Shown piece by piece: positions 6,840 through 16,177 of a stretch of DNA of 37,508 bases; the stretch's first letter is position 1, and each line of letters begins with the position of its first letter. A program made the translations under genes and the position numbers. The notes under the pieces were generated by a model. It made no database searches, was not told where the DNA came from, and was given only the letters and a program-made list of their open reading frames with translations. This stretch comes from Aquifex aeolicus (GTDB taxonomy: Bacteria; Aquificota; Aquificia; Aquificales; Aquificaceae), in assembly GCA_015662815.1 (NCBI GenBank), contig DQTK01000054.1, forward strand, positions 1-37,508, in the 5' to 3' direction.

Positions 6840-8069
6840 TTATACCTTTACACTTTGTAACTCTTCCTTTCCAACCTCAACTATGAGATAAACTTTATCT
6901 CCCTCCCTTACTCTTTCGACTGTTTTTAAACCTATAATATCTCCTTTTTCAGCTGATTGAACGGGTTTTCCGTCTAAATGAATACTTTCGACTTTTTGTC
7001 TCACTACTCCTGTTTTCTTACCTATTATATGAATGGTGTCTCCCAATTTAATCTCTCCACTTTCTACCTTTATCTCCGCTACGCTTATTCTGGGATAAAA
7101 TTTTTGAACTTTACCTATATAAACCTTCTTTTCCTTAGCTACACTTTCATTTACACCGAAACTAGCTTTTCCGAAATAGAAACCACTATCCCATTCTCTA
7201 TGGTAAACCCTGCTTACCATATCTATGAGCTGTGACCTTAATTTTTCGTCAAATTTTCCTTCAAGGAGAGCATCCCTCGCCGTTCTGTAAGCTTTAGTAA
7301 CCATATAAACGTAATCGGGGTTTTTGCTTCTACCTTCTATTTTCCAAGCATCCAAGAACATCAGGTATTCAACAATGTCAAGAGTCATTAAATCTCGTGC
7401 AGACATAACGTAATCTTCACCCAATATGTACTGTGCACCCTTTGCATTTGGATTAAGATCTCTTATAATCACTTGAAACTCATGTCTGCAAACTTGGTAG
7501 CACTCTCCCCTATTTCCGGATTTTTGGAATATCTCGTGGCTGAGAAAACACCTCCCTGATATTGCCATACACATCGCCCCGTGAACAAAGACTTCTATTT
7601 CGAGATTTGTATTCTCCTTTAGCTTTTTAAGTTGTTCTAGGTTGAGCTCCTTTGCAGGGACTATTCTCTTTATACCCATATTTTCAAAAACCTTAGCACT
7701 TACCCTGTTGGCTATCCCTGTCATTACTGATGCATGGGTTTCTATTCCCAGTTCTAACGACTTGGTCATTACGGCAAAATCCCAAGCTATTACTGCATCT
7801 ATTCCAGACTCTTTGACCTTGTATAATACCTCCTCTACATAGGGTAAATCTTCGTCAAAAACTATGGAGTTTAAAGTGAGATATGCCCTTACATTATTCT
7901 CACCACAATATTCCTTTATATCTTTTAGTTCATCTGTTGAAAAATTCCTTTTGAGGGAACGCTGATTTAATTTATCTAATCCAAAGTAAATAGCTTCCGC
8001 TCCTGCCTTTATGGCGGCTGATAAACCTTCCCAGCTTCCTGCAGGGGCAAGTATTTCAGGCTTTTTCAT
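6840..8069 (-). CDS. Peptidase U32-family protein (TrhP/RlhA-like)
   Basis: About 409 residues from ATG 8069. A GTG at 8102 would overlap guaA. The N-terminal U32 barrel begins PEILAPAGSWEGLSAAIKAG and contains EVFVHGAMCMAISGRCFLS and GNRGECYQVCRHEF, whose cysteines are the U32 signature. A C-terminal beta-barrel (VGKVQKFYPRISVAEI, GDTIHIIG) resembles the extra domain of longer members. Although called peptidases, E. coli homologues act in RNA hydroxylation: TrhP (YegQ) for tRNA ho5U34 and RlhA for 23S rRNA C2501. The full-length two-domain form fits TrhP better, by inference. It follows guaA on the same strand by 23 nt, so a shared transcript is likely. Confidence 0.85.
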   Translation of the reverse strand: MKKPEILAPAGSWEGLSAAIKAGAEAIYFGLDKLNQRSLKRNFSTDELKDIKEYCGENNVRAYLTLNSIVFDEDLPYVEEVLYKVKESGIDAVIAWDFAVMTKSLELGIETHASVMTGIANRVSAKVFENMGIKRIVPAKELNLEQLKKLKENTNLEIEVFVHGAMCMAISGRCFLSHEIFQKSGNRGECYQVCRHEFQVIIRDLNPNAKGAQYILGEDYVMSARDLMTLDIVEYLMFLDAWKIEGRSKNPDYVYMVTKAYRTARDALLEGKFDEKLRSQLIDMVSRVYHREWDSGFYFGKASFGVNESVAKEKKVYIGKVQKFYPRISVAEIKVESGEIKLGDTIHIIGKKTGVVRQKVESIHLDGKPVQSAEKGDIIGLKTVERVREGDKVYLIVEVGKEELQSVKV

Positions 8070-8092
8070 ATTAGCTATAAATTTAGATGAAA

Positions 8093-9625
8093 TTATTCCC
8101 ACTCTATAGTAGAAGGCGGTTTTGAAGAAACATCGTAAACCACCCTGTTAACCCCTTTTACTTCGTTTATTATCCTTCTCATCACTCTATCCAGAAAATC
8201 ATAGGGAAGTCTGTACCAGTCCGCAGTCATTCCATCCACACTCTCCACAGCTCTTAAAGCTATTACCTTTTCGTACGTTCTCACATCACCCATAACACCT
8301 ACGGACTTTACAGGAAGTAGAACCGCAAAAGCTTGCCATATACGGTCATAAAGACCTTCCTTTTTTAATTCTTCTATAAATATAGAGTCCGCTCTTCTGA
8401 GGATTTCTAAATCCTCTTTATTAATCGAACCTATAATTCTTATCGCTAAACCCGGTCCCGGGAAAGGATGCCTTTTCAAGATTTCTTCGGGAATTCCTAG
8501 TAGCTTACCTATTTGTCTTACCTCATCTTTAAACAGTTCTCTGAAGGGTTCTAAGAGTTTTAAATTCATTCTTTCGGGAATACCTCCCACGTTATGATGG
8601 GTTTTTATTTTTGCACTTCCCTTAATTCCTGCACTTTCAACTACATCGGGATATAAGGTTCCTTGAAGTAAGAACTCGGCATCTTCTATTTTCTTGGCTT
8701 CTCTTTCAAAAACCTCTATAAAGGTTCTTCCTATGATTTTTCTCTTTTCTTCCGGGTCTTCAACACCTTTGAGACGTTCTAAAAATAATTCACTTGCATC
8801 TACGACGGTTAAAGGTAATCCCAAGGATTTTAAGTTCCTTTCTACTTCTTTTCTTTCATTCAACCTAAGTAGTCCGTGGTCTATAAAGAAACAATGGAGT
8901 TGCTCTCCTATTGATTTGTGTGTAAGAACTGCTACAACGGTAGAGTCTACTCCCCCTGACAGAGCAGCGATTACTTTAGACTTCCCTACAGTTTGTTTTA
9001 TCTCTTCTATTTTTTCTTTAATGAAATCACCCATTTCCCAATTTCTTTGTGCTCCACAAACTCCGTAGACAAAATTAGCCAGCAGTTCTTTTCCGAAAAC
9101 CGTATGGGTAACCTCCGGATGAAATTGTAGACCGTAAATAGTTCTTTTTTTGTTCGCTATTACAGCATAAGGAGAATTTTCGGAAACCGCCAGAGTTTCA
9201 AATCCCGTAGGGAGTTTCACGACTTTATCAGCATGGGACATCCACACGTCACTTTCCTTTGGAATTCCTTCGAATATGGTGTTTCCTTTAATTACTTTGA
9301 GCCTTGCTCTTCCGTATTCTTGTTTTTCTGACTTTGCCACTTTTCCCCCAAGCTGGTGAGTGATTACCTGAAGACCATAACATATACCCAATATTGGAAT
9401 TCCAAGATTATAAATTTCAGGATCAGGTAGCGGTGCATCTTCCGCATAAACAGATGCAGGACCGCCCGAAAATATTATTCCGTAAGGAGCTTTCTTTTTA
9501 ATTTCTTCAGAAGGAGTATCCCAGTTTACTATTTCACTGTAAACTCCAAGTTCCCTAATCCTTCTGGCAATCAGTTGGACATATTGAGAACCAAAGTTAA
9601 CCACAATTATGGATTTCTTCCGCAT
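8093..9625 (-). CDS. guaA: GMP synthase (glutamine-hydrolysing)
   Basis: 510 residues, full length. It amidates XMP to GMP. The class I glutaminase domain has C82 in GICYGLQ plus H169 and E171 in QFHPE. The ATP-pyrophosphatase domain has the P-loop SGGVDS at 223-228. The C-terminal dimerisation domain has RHPFPGPGLAIRI and ends PPSTIEWE, the invariant GuaA tail. The start ATG 9625 has no Shine-Dalgarno. A TATTAT on the minus strand (9639-9634) is 8 nt upstream. Divergent from folE, another purine-nucleotide-using gene (GTP), across 64 bp. Confidence 0.97.
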   Translation of the reverse strand: MRKKSIIVVNFGSQYVQLIARRIRELGVYSEIVNWDTPSEEIKKKAPYGIIFSGGPASVYAEDAPLPDPEIYNLGIPILGICYGLQVITHQLGGKVAKSEKQEYGRARLKVIKGNTIFEGIPKESDVWMSHADKVVKLPTGFETLAVSENSPYAVIANKKRTIYGLQFHPEVTHTVFGKELLANFVYGVCGAQRNWEMGDFIKEKIEEIKQTVGKSKVIAALSGGVDSTVVAVLTHKSIGEQLHCFFIDHGLLRLNERKEVERNLKSLGLPLTVVDASELFLERLKGVEDPEEKRKIIGRTFIEVFEREAKKIEDAEFLLQGTLYPDVVESAGIKGSAKIKTHHNVGGIPERMNLKLLEPFRELFKDEVRQIGKLLGIPEEILKRHPFPGPGLAIRIIGSINKEDLEILRRADSIFIEELKKEGLYDRIWQAFAVLLPVKSVGVMGDVRTYEKVIALRAVESVDGMTADWYRLPYDFLDRVMRRIINEVKGVNRVVYDVSSKPPSTIEWE

Positions 9626-9689
9626 AAGATTTAATAATATATGAGCAAAATTCTTATTTTACTTTTTCAAAAATTTTAAAATCTGAATT
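9626..9689. promoter_or_regulatory. Divergent promoter region guaA / folE
   Basis: Plus strand: TAAAAT at 9677-9682 stands 7 nt before the folE ATG. Minus strand: TATTAT (9639-9634) stands 8 nt before the guaA ATG. No ribosome binding site on either side and no clear -35 boxes. Confidence 0.5.
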
Positions 9690-10244
9690 ATGGCTATAGA
9701 CAAGGAAAAAATAAAGCAGGCTATAAGGCTATTCCTCGAAGGAATAGGAGAAGACCCTGACAGGGAAGGACTCAGAGAAACTCCCGAAAGGGTTGCCCGT
9801 ATGTGGGAAGAGTTTGAACGTATTAGAACCTTTGATATGAAACTCTTCGAAGAATTCGGCGGCTATAACGAAATGGTTCTGGTAAAGGATATAAGATTCT
9901 ACAGTTTATGTGAACACCACCTTTTGCCTTTTTTTGGAAAAGTTCACATTGCATATATTCCCGATAAAAAGATATCTGGACTCTCAAAGTTAGTTAGAAC
10001 CGTAAGAGCTTTTGCCCTTAGACCTCAAGTTCAGGAAAGACTTACCGAAGAAATAGCGGATTTCCTTGAAAGAGAACTGGAACCAAAGGGTGTAGGTGTA
10101 GTAATAGAAGCAGAACACCTATGTATGTCTATGCGCGGGGTAATGTCTCCCGAGCATCTAACTGTGACCTCAGCCCTAAGAGGTGTATTCCTAAAGGACA
10201 TTAGAACTCGGGAAGAATTTCTAAAACTAGTTAAAGGTAAATAA
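9690..10244 (+). CDS. folE: GTP cyclohydrolase I
   Basis: 184 residues, the compact bacterial FolE form. It converts GTP to 7,8-dihydroneopterin triphosphate, the first folate step. Visible are GEDPDREGLRETPERVARMW at about 20-39, zinc ligands C74 and H77 in CEHHLLPF, C145 in EHLCMSMRG as the third ligand, and the RPQVQERLT helix at 111-119. Decameric in the family. The mRNA is probably leaderless (TAAAAT then 7 nt then ATG). The stop codon abuts the stop of the opposing MoxR gene with no spacer. Confidence 0.96.
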   Translation: MAIDKEKIKQAIRLFLEGIGEDPDREGLRETPERVARMWEEFERIRTFDMKLFEEFGGYNEMVLVKDIRFYSLCEHHLLPFFGKVHIAYIPDKKISGLSKLVRTVRAFALRPQVQERLTEEIADFLERELEPKGVGVVIEAEHLCMSMRGVMSPEHLTVTSALRGVFLKDIRTREEFLKLVKGK

Positions 10245-11147
10245 TCAGGGAATGGGAACTTTTTCCATTATTTTGTTCATGAGCTCGCTAAAGGACACAT
10301 CATCCCTCAGGACTATCCTGTGGGAAACTACATAGGGTAAAAGTTCGATTATATCTTCGGGAACGACAAAATCCCTTTCCCTTATCAAAGCCAGAGCCCT
10401 TGAAGTATTAGCCAGATGGATAACTCCCCGTGTGGAAATGCCTAAAATTACAGAAGGGTGATTTCTTATCTCATTGGATATATTTACTATAAACTCTGCC
10501 ACCTCTGGGGAAATATATACGTTTTTTACTTCTTCTAAGGTAGTCAAGAGCTCATCTCTTCTAAAGAGAGGTCTTAGATTCTTTACCTCTTCCATGGGAT
10601 TTGTACCTTGAACTATCTGAATTTCATACTCCTTTGAGGGATAACCTATTGACAGCTTCATGGTGAAACGGTCAAGCTGGGCTTCCGGCAAAGGATAAGT
10701 TCCGTGATGTTCAATAGGATTTTGGGTAGCTATTACAAAAAAAGGTTCGGGAAGTTTATAGGTTTGACCGTCTATACTCACTTGTTTTTCCGCCATGGCT
10801 TCTAAAAGAGCACTCTGGGTTTTAGGTGTTCCCCGGTTGATTTCATCTGCAAGAACGATGTTATGGAAAATTGGACCCGGTTTAAATTCAAACTCCCTCG
10901 TTTTGGGGTTAAAAATGTTTACTCCCGTAATGTCCGATGGCATAAGATCACTTGTAAATTGAATTCTCGTAAAGGAGAGACCCAGAACCTTTGCTAGAGC
11001 TAAAGATAACATAGTTTTACCGGTTCCGGGTATATCCTCTATGAGGAGATGGCCTCCCGATAAAAAACAAACTAGAGCATTTTTAATTACTCTTTCCTTC
11101 CCCTTTATAACCTTGGATACCTCGGAAATTATAAGTTCCAAATCCAT
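10245..11147 (-). CDS. MoxR-family AAA+ ATPase
   Basis: 300 residues from ATG 11147. A longer start at 11201 would run into lon. Walker A is GTGKT at 41-45 (EDIPGTGKTML). Walker B is IVLADEINRGTPKTQSALLEAM with D101/E102, the MoxR signature. Sensor region is ATQNPIEHHGTYPLPEAQLDRF, and a C-terminal lid follows. MoxR ATPases act as chaperones with von Willebrand A partners to mature enzymes. No VWA, DUF58 or transglutaminase gene is adjacent, so its client is unknown. No Shine-Dalgarno, and TAAAAT lies 7 nt before the ATG on the minus strand. Divergent from lon by 29 bp. Confidence 0.9.
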   Translation of the reverse strand: MDLELIISEVSKVIKGKERVIKNALVCFLSGGHLLIEDIPGTGKTMLSLALAKVLGLSFTRIQFTSDLMPSDITGVNIFNPKTREFEFKPGPIFHNIVLADEINRGTPKTQSALLEAMAEKQVSIDGQTYKLPEPFFVIATQNPIEHHGTYPLPEAQLDRFTMKLSIGYPSKEYEIQIVQGTNPMEEVKNLRPLFRRDELLTTLEEVKNVYISPEVAEFIVNISNEIRNHPSVILGISTRGVIHLANTSRALALIRERDFVVPEDIIELLPYVVSHRIVLRDDVSFSELMNKIMEKVPIP

Positions 11148-11176
11148 TGTTATAATTTTAAAATCAAAGGAGGAAT
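11148..11176. promoter_or_regulatory. 29-bp divergent promoter region moxR / lon with lon RBS
   Basis: Plus strand: perfect TATAAT at 11151-11156, then a full AAGGAGG at 11167-11173 before lon ATG 11177. Minus strand: TAAAAT at 11160-11155, 7 nt before the MoxR ATG 11147 with no ribosome binding site. The two hexamers overlap by two bases. lon therefore uses a short SD-bearing leader, while its neighbour looks leaderless. Confidence 0.6.
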
Positions 11177-13567
11177 ATGGTGAACGAGCTATTCCAAACA
11201 CCGCAAGTACCTACCGGGATTGCGGAATATCCCCTAATGCCTTTGAGGGACATAGTGATATTCCCGGCGATGGTTCAACCCTTATTTGTGGGAAGGCATT
11301 TCTCAATAAGGGCTATAGAAGAAGCCAATAAAAAGGACCGGTTAATCTTCTTGGTTCTTCAAAAGGATAAGGACGTAGAGGAACCGAAAGAAGGGGACGT
11401 ATACAAAGTCGGAGTAGTTGCTCACATACTTAGAACCGTTCCGATAGAGGACAGCAGGGTGAAAATCTTAGTTCAGGGATTAAAAAGGGGGATAATCAAA
11501 AATCTAAAGTGGAATGAAGATTACTGGTTAGCTGAAATTGACGTTATAGATGATAGAGATATTCCTCCCGAAGAGCAAAACATAGAGGATAAAGCTCTTG
11601 TAAAAGCTGTAAAAGAATCAATAGATAAACTGGTAAGCTTAGGAAAACAGATAATCCCAGATTTAGTGATACTTATAAAAGAGATAGAGGAGCTGGGAAG
11701 ACTTGCGGATATAGTAGCTTCCGTTTTAGATATAAAGTCCAATCAAGCCCAGGAAATACTTGAAATTTTAGACCCAAGGGAAAGGCTTAAGAAGGTTCAC
11801 AAGCTACTACAGGATGAGATAGGGTTTCTTGAGGTAAAACAGAGGATAAGTGAGATAGCCCGTGAGAAAATGGAGAAAGAACAACGGGAATACTTCCTGA
11901 GGCAGCAACTCAAAGCTATACAAGAGGAGCTAGGAGAAGCAGGAGGTATAAAAGCTGAAATAGAAGAATACAATAAGAAATTTGAAGAGATAAAACCTTG
12001 TCTTCCCGAAGAAGGGATTAAGGAAATAGAAAAAAATATAAAGAGATTAGAAAAGTTACATCCTGACTCTGCGGAAGCAGGAGTAATAAGAACCTGGTTA
12101 GATTGGGTTCTCGACCTTCCGTGGTGTACCAAAACTGAAGATAATTACGACTTGGAACGAGCAAGGGACATCTTGGATAGAGATCACTATGACCTTGAGA
12201 AGGTAAAAGACAGAATAATTGAGTATTTAGCAATAAAAAAGCTTACCCAAGGAAAGGAATCACCTACTCAAATCATGGCTTTTGTGGGACCTCCGGGTGT
12301 CGGAAAAACCTCTCTGGGACGTTCCATTGCTGAAGCCCTGGGGAGAAAGTTTATAAGAATAGCTTTGGGAGGAATAAGGGATGAAGCGGAAATAAGAGGT
12401 CACAGGAGAACCTATGTAGGTGCTATGCCCGGAAGAATTATACAGGCTATTAAACAAGCGGGAACTAAAAATCCTGTAATTATGCTGGACGAGATAGATA
12501 AACTTGCCATCTCCTTCCAAGGCGATCCGGCTGCGGCTTTACTTGAAGTTCTTGACCCTGAACAGAATAAAAAATTCACGGATTTATACATAGGAATTCC
12601 TTTCGATTTATCCGAGGTAATATTTATATGTACCGGAAATAGAGCCGATACCATTCCAACACCTCTTCTCGATAGAATGGAACTAATAACTCTTTCAGGA
12701 TACTCCGAAGAGGAAAAGTTGTTTATAGCCAAAAAGCATCTCATTCCCAAATTAATTCCCTTGCACGGACTCAAACCCGAAGAAGTTGAGTTTACAGATG
12801 AAGCTATACTTGAAATCATAAGAGGATATACAAGAGAAGCGGGTGTAAGAAATCTCCAAAGACAAATTTCTGCAGTTCTTAGAAAACTGGCTGTAAAAAA
12901 ACTACAAGGTCTGCAAGGGCCTTTCAAAATCTCTCCGGAGTTAGTCAAGAAACTTCTGGGTGTTTCCAGATACCGACCTGAGAAAGAAAAGATACCCCTT
13001 ATAGGTGTAGCCACAGGTTTAGCATGGACAGAAGTTGGTGGAGAAATAATGTTTATTGAAGCTACTAAGATGAAAGGTAAAGGTTCACTGGTATTGACGG
13101 GTTCTTTAGGAGATATAATGAAGGAAAGTGCGCAGGCGGCTCTTTCCTTTATCCGTTCCAAGGCAGAGGATTATGGTATAGATCCTGATATTTTCTCTCA
13201 GGTAGATATACACGTTCACGTCCCGGAAGGTGCTGTCCCGAAAGATGGTCCTTCTGCGGGAGTTGCAATAGCAACCGCACTTCTATCCCTTTTCACCGAC
13301 ACACCGGTGAGAATGGATGTAGCTATGACAGGAGAAATTACTCTAAGAGGTAGGGTTCTTCCCGTTGGAGGGCTAAAAGAAAAGATTCTCGCAGCAAAAA
13401 GAGCGGAAATTTACGAAGTAATCCTTCCGTTAAAAAATAAAGATGAAGTTTTGGAGGAACTTCCGGAATATGTAAGGGAAAAAATGACACTGCACTTTGT
13501 AGATAACCTCGATGAGGTATTCAGAATAGCTCTGGTAAAAGAACCCAAACCGGTCAAAGAGGCGTAA
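11177..13567 (+). CDS. lon: ATP-dependent protease Lon (LonA)
   Basis: 796 residues, full LonA. The LON substrate-binding domain starts at YPLMPLRDIVIFPAM and a coiled coil lies around 180-260. AAA+ Walker A is GPPGVGKT at 371-378 and Walker B IMLDEID around 435-441. The protease domain carries the Ser-Lys dyad S693 (PKDGPSAG) and K736 (GGLKEKIL). It is a cytosolic hexamer degrading damaged and regulatory proteins. ATG 11177 is fixed by a perfect AAGGAGG at 11167-11173. The 3' end overlaps the opposing gene by 14 bp. No HrcA CIRCE or similar operator is visible in the short upstream region. Confidence 0.97.
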   Translation: MVNELFQTPQVPTGIAEYPLMPLRDIVIFPAMVQPLFVGRHFSIRAIEEANKKDRLIFLVLQKDKDVEEPKEGDVYKVGVVAHILRTVPIEDSRVKILVQGLKRGIIKNLKWNEDYWLAEIDVIDDRDIPPEEQNIEDKALVKAVKESIDKLVSLGKQIIPDLVILIKEIEELGRLADIVASVLDIKSNQAQEILEILDPRERLKKVHKLLQDEIGFLEVKQRISEIAREKMEKEQREYFLRQQLKAIQEELGEAGGIKAEIEEYNKKFEEIKPCLPEEGIKEIEKNIKRLEKLHPDSAEAGVIRTWLDWVLDLPWCTKTEDNYDLERARDILDRDHYDLEKVKDRIIEYLAIKKLTQGKESPTQIMAFVGPPGVGKTSLGRSIAEALGRKFIRIALGGIRDEAEIRGHRRTYVGAMPGRIIQAIKQAGTKNPVIMLDEIDKLAISFQGDPAAALLEVLDPEQNKKFTDLYIGIPFDLSEVIFICTGNRADTIPTPLLDRMELITLSGYSEEEKLFIAKKHLIPKLIPLHGLKPEEVEFTDEAILEIIRGYTREAGVRNLQRQISAVLRKLAVKKLQGLQGPFKISPELVKKLLGVSRYRPEKEKIPLIGVATGLAWTEVGGEIMFIEATKMKGKGSLVLTGSLGDIMKESAQAALSFIRSKAEDYGIDPDIFSQVDIHVHVPEGAVPKDGPSAGVAIATALLSLFTDTPVRMDVAMTGEITLRGRVLPVGGLKEKILAAKRAEIYEVILPLKNKDEVLEELPEYVREKMTLHFVDNLDEVFRIALVKEPKPVKEA

Positions 13568-15053
13568 TCTCTATCATGAATATTTCTCCTTTATTCTGTA
13601 TGGATAATGTTCCCTTACTTCCCGTTATTACAAATATTCTCCCCTTGCTGTCTTTGACTATGGCCTGAATAGCTCCTTCAAATTTCCTTCCCTTTAACTT
13701 TATAATATCGTAAATTTTTCCTTTCTTCTTAATCACCGTCCAGAGTTCACCTTCGGTAAATTTTGTAAATCCCACCAATTCAAATACACTACTTGACCTA
13801 TTTTTAACTACAAGTGGCAGAAGTTCTTTGTAAACCTTAGTAAACGTCGGTTTAACGTAAAAGAAGTATTTATCTCCTTCTCCGTAATCGTATACTCCGG
13901 GAATTTGTGCGGTTGTATAGGAAAGTCCGAAACCGTTTTCCGAGAGAACTTCCTCTTCACCTATGAATACCCTTAGCCTTCTTTCATTGTCTACAAAAAC
14001 CAAAATATTATCTTTTTTTGCAGCACCGTCTATTCTGAAACCTTCGGGAAGGTTTAAACGTTCCTTTTTTACAAGTTTATTTCCTTCAAGTTCAAACCTG
14101 TAAACCTCTCCCCAAGAAATTCCTTCACCCAGCTCTTGACCTACCAGAACCTCTTCCCCTTTTTCAACGAAAATTCCAAAAATATAAGGGATATTCCTTT
14201 TGACAAGTATCAGTGTATCGCCTACGGGTTTTAATATAGATGAATTTGCAGACCCACCGGAAACGGAGTTTACCACAATCAAGCTTTCTTTTTCGTTATT
14301 ATAACAAACCACCCCCACGGGATATCCGGGGGGAAGTGAATAAGACGTAATTTCTACGAAATCCGTTTTTAAAACTTCGTAGACTTTAAGCTTATCCGGG
14401 AAAAGGACAACCAAATAATCTTTTTTACCAAAGAGTTTACATATATCCGCGGAAAGAGGTAAGTCACTTAAACTCCTTACGAACTTAGCTTTTATAACAT
14501 AGTCTTCAAATACAGTTTCCCTTCCATTGGAGGCAACACCGAAAACGGGGAAAAAGGCTATAGGTTTTCCTTTAAAGGAAACTCCGTAACCCTTTTCCAT
14601 TTCTTTTACAACGTAATCGCAGTTGTCTTTTCCTCTGCTTAGATTCTCGATTACTTGACTTAAAGAGTAAAAGCCCTCCTCTTTGCCGATATAACAAACT
14701 TTGCCAGTATATAGCTTAATCCTATCTCCTGCTTTAAATCCATTATCTTCAATTACTTTCGCTACAGAAAAATTATCCTTTGGAAGTATTATTTCAATCC
14801 CACCAACTTTTTTCTCATCGTATCCTAAGACTTCCTTTGTAATAGGGTGAATTATAGCTTCACCCTTTTGGAAAACCTCAAATCTTTCTCCGGGAAAAAC
14901 TTTTCCTTTGGGAAGGTCTATTATTACTCTGGAGTCTTCTTTCTTTACTATAAAACCTTCCCTTTTGAAAAAGTTCAAAAGCTCCTGAGGGACTTGGGAA
15001 AAGGAAAAGCTAATAGCGAAGAATAGAAACAGAAAAATATTAAACGTACTCAC
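13554..15053 (-). CDS. Exported protein: FlgT-C-like domain plus propeller-like region
   Basis: 499 residues from GTG 15053. A signal peptide covers about 1-19 (FNIFLFLFFAISFSFS). Residues about 40-115 (FPGERFEVFQKG, HPITKEVLGYDE, VGGIEIILP, AGDRIKLYTG) resemble the C-terminal beta domain of the flagellar protein FlgT and related outer-membrane factors. From about 160 onward the chain is a series of short beta-rich modules (ILVFVDNERRLRVF, RIFVITGSKGTLSI) suggesting a VCBS/FG-GAP-like propeller. Both calls are pattern recognition at modest confidence. Function unknown, probably periplasmic. Its start overlaps the leuB stop by 14 bp, so it is the second gene of a leuB transcript. The 3' end overlaps lon. 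Confidence 0.6.
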   Translation of the reverse strand: MSTFNIFLFLFFAISFSFSQVPQELLNFFKREGFIVKKEDSRVIIDLPKGKVFPGERFEVFQKGEAIIHPITKEVLGYDEKKVGGIEIILPKDNFSVAKVIEDNGFKAGDRIKLYTGKVCYIGKEEGFYSLSQVIENLSRGKDNCDYVVKEMEKGYGVSFKGKPIAFFPVFGVASNGRETVFEDYVIKAKFVRSLSDLPLSADICKLFGKKDYLVVLFPDKLKVYEVLKTDFVEITSYSLPPGYPVGVVCYNNEKESLIVVNSVSGGSANSSILKPVGDTLILVKRNIPYIFGIFVEKGEEVLVGQELGEGISWGEVYRFELEGNKLVKKERLNLPEGFRIDGAAKKDNILVFVDNERRLRVFIGEEEVLSENGFGLSYTTAQIPGVYDYGEGDKYFFYVKPTFTKVYKELLPLVVKNRSSSVFELVGFTKFTEGELWTVIKKKGKIYDIIKLKGRKFEGAIQAIVKDSKGRIFVITGSKGTLSIQNKGEIFMIEITPL

Positions 15054-16134
15054 CTTTAAACCTCTCTATGTTTTCCAAAATTTTGTCGGTAATTTCTTTA
15101 GTTCCTACCTTAATCAAACCTTCACTCCATATGTCCGGTGTTCTATAACCTTGGTTTAGTGTCTCTTCAACGGATTTCTCAATAAGGTCATAGGCTTTAT
15201 CCATTCCGAAAGAGTACTTGAGCATCATAGCTGCAGAGAGTATGGTAGCTATAGGATTAGCTATACCCTTACCTGCTATATCGGGAGCTGAACCGTGAAC
15301 CGGTTCGTATAGAGCGTATTTATCTCCTATACTCGCCGACGGAAGCATTCCAAGACTTCCTACTACTACTCCGGCTTCGTCGGATAAGATATCCCCGAAA
15401 ATGTTGCCTGTGACTATTACATCGAAGGTTGTCGGTCTTCTAACGAGCTGCATCGCACAATTATCAACGTAGAGGTATTCCAGTTCAACATCTGGAAAGT
15501 TTTTCTTTTCCTCTTCTACTACTTGCCTCCATAAAGCACTCACTTCTAAAACATTGGCCTTATCTACACTGGTGAGTTTTCTCCTTCTCTTCTTCGCTAT
15601 TTCAAAACCTTTCCTTACAACCCTTCTTATTTCCTCTTCAGTATATTTCATGGTATTTACAGCATACCTTTTACCTCCCTCCTCGAAAATACCTCTGGGT
15701 TCCCCATAGTATATTCCCGAAGTAAGTTCTCTTATAACTAGCATATCCGTTCCCTTTACCACATCTTCCTTTAATGGAGATGCTGCTACTAAGGCATCCC
15801 ATACTTTTGCCGGTCTAAGATTTGCATACAGGTCGAGTTCCTTTCTTATTTTTAAGAGTCCTTTCTCAGGCCTTTTGTCCGTAGGAAGATTATCCCACTT
15901 TGGTCCTCCAACCGCTCCGAGAAGTATAGCGTCGGAATCTCTGCAGAGCTCTAAGGTTTCATCGGGAAGAGGGGTTCCCATTTCGTCTATAGCTATTCCA
16001 CCTATTAATCCCTCCCTGTATTCAAACTGAACACCGTAAATTTCTCCAATTTTGCCCAAAACCCTGAGTGCCTGCTCGGTTATCTCCGGACCTATACCGT
16101 CTCCCTTTAAAAGGGCTATCTTGTATTTCTTCAT
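15040..16134 (-). CDS. leuB: 3-isopropylmalate dehydrogenase
   Basis: 364 residues from ATG 16134 (MKKYKIALLKGDGIGPEI). An upstream in-frame extension overlaps carA and is not family-like. NAD-dependent oxidative decarboxylation in leucine synthesis. Signatures are LTSVDKANVLEVSALWR, YVDNCAMQLVRRP, GNIFGDILSDEAG (metal aspartates), and the NAD loop VHGSAPDIAGKGIANP. No Shine-Dalgarno. Minus-strand TAAAAT is 8 nt upstream. leuA, leuC and leuD are not in the window. An unrelated exported-protein gene overlaps its stop codon. Confidence 0.96.
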   Translation of the reverse strand: MKKYKIALLKGDGIGPEITEQALRVLGKIGEIYGVQFEYREGLIGGIAIDEMGTPLPDETLELCRDSDAILLGAVGGPKWDNLPTDKRPEKGLLKIRKELDLYANLRPAKVWDALVAASPLKEDVVKGTDMLVIRELTSGIYYGEPRGIFEEGGKRYAVNTMKYTEEEIRRVVRKGFEIAKKRRRKLTSVDKANVLEVSALWRQVVEEEKKNFPDVELEYLYVDNCAMQLVRRPTTFDVIVTGNIFGDILSDEAGVVVGSLGMLPSASIGDKYALYEPVHGSAPDIAGKGIANPIATILSAAMMLKYSFGMDKAYDLIEKSVEETLNQGYRTPDIWSEGLIKVGTKEITDKILENIERFKGEYV

Positions 16135-16177
16135 ACTGATGTATTTTAAAGGAAGAAAGTATAGAATAAAATCCGAT
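16135..16177. promoter_or_regulatory. 43-bp divergent promoter region leuB / carA
   Basis: Minus: TAAAAT at 16148-16143, 8 nt before leuB ATG. Plus: TAGAAT (16162-16167) or TAAAAT (16167-16172) 10 or 5 nt before carA ATG 16178. Neither start has a ribosome binding site at normal spacing. GGAAG at 16151-16155 is too far from carA. No attenuator or pyrimidine-responsive leader fits in this space. Confidence 0.45.

Noticed and set aside
12412..13161. Long minus-strand open frame of about 250 codons inside lon
   Set aside because: It lies wholly antisense to the conserved Lon AAA+ and protease domains, has no recognisable domain or start signal, and has mirror-type composition.
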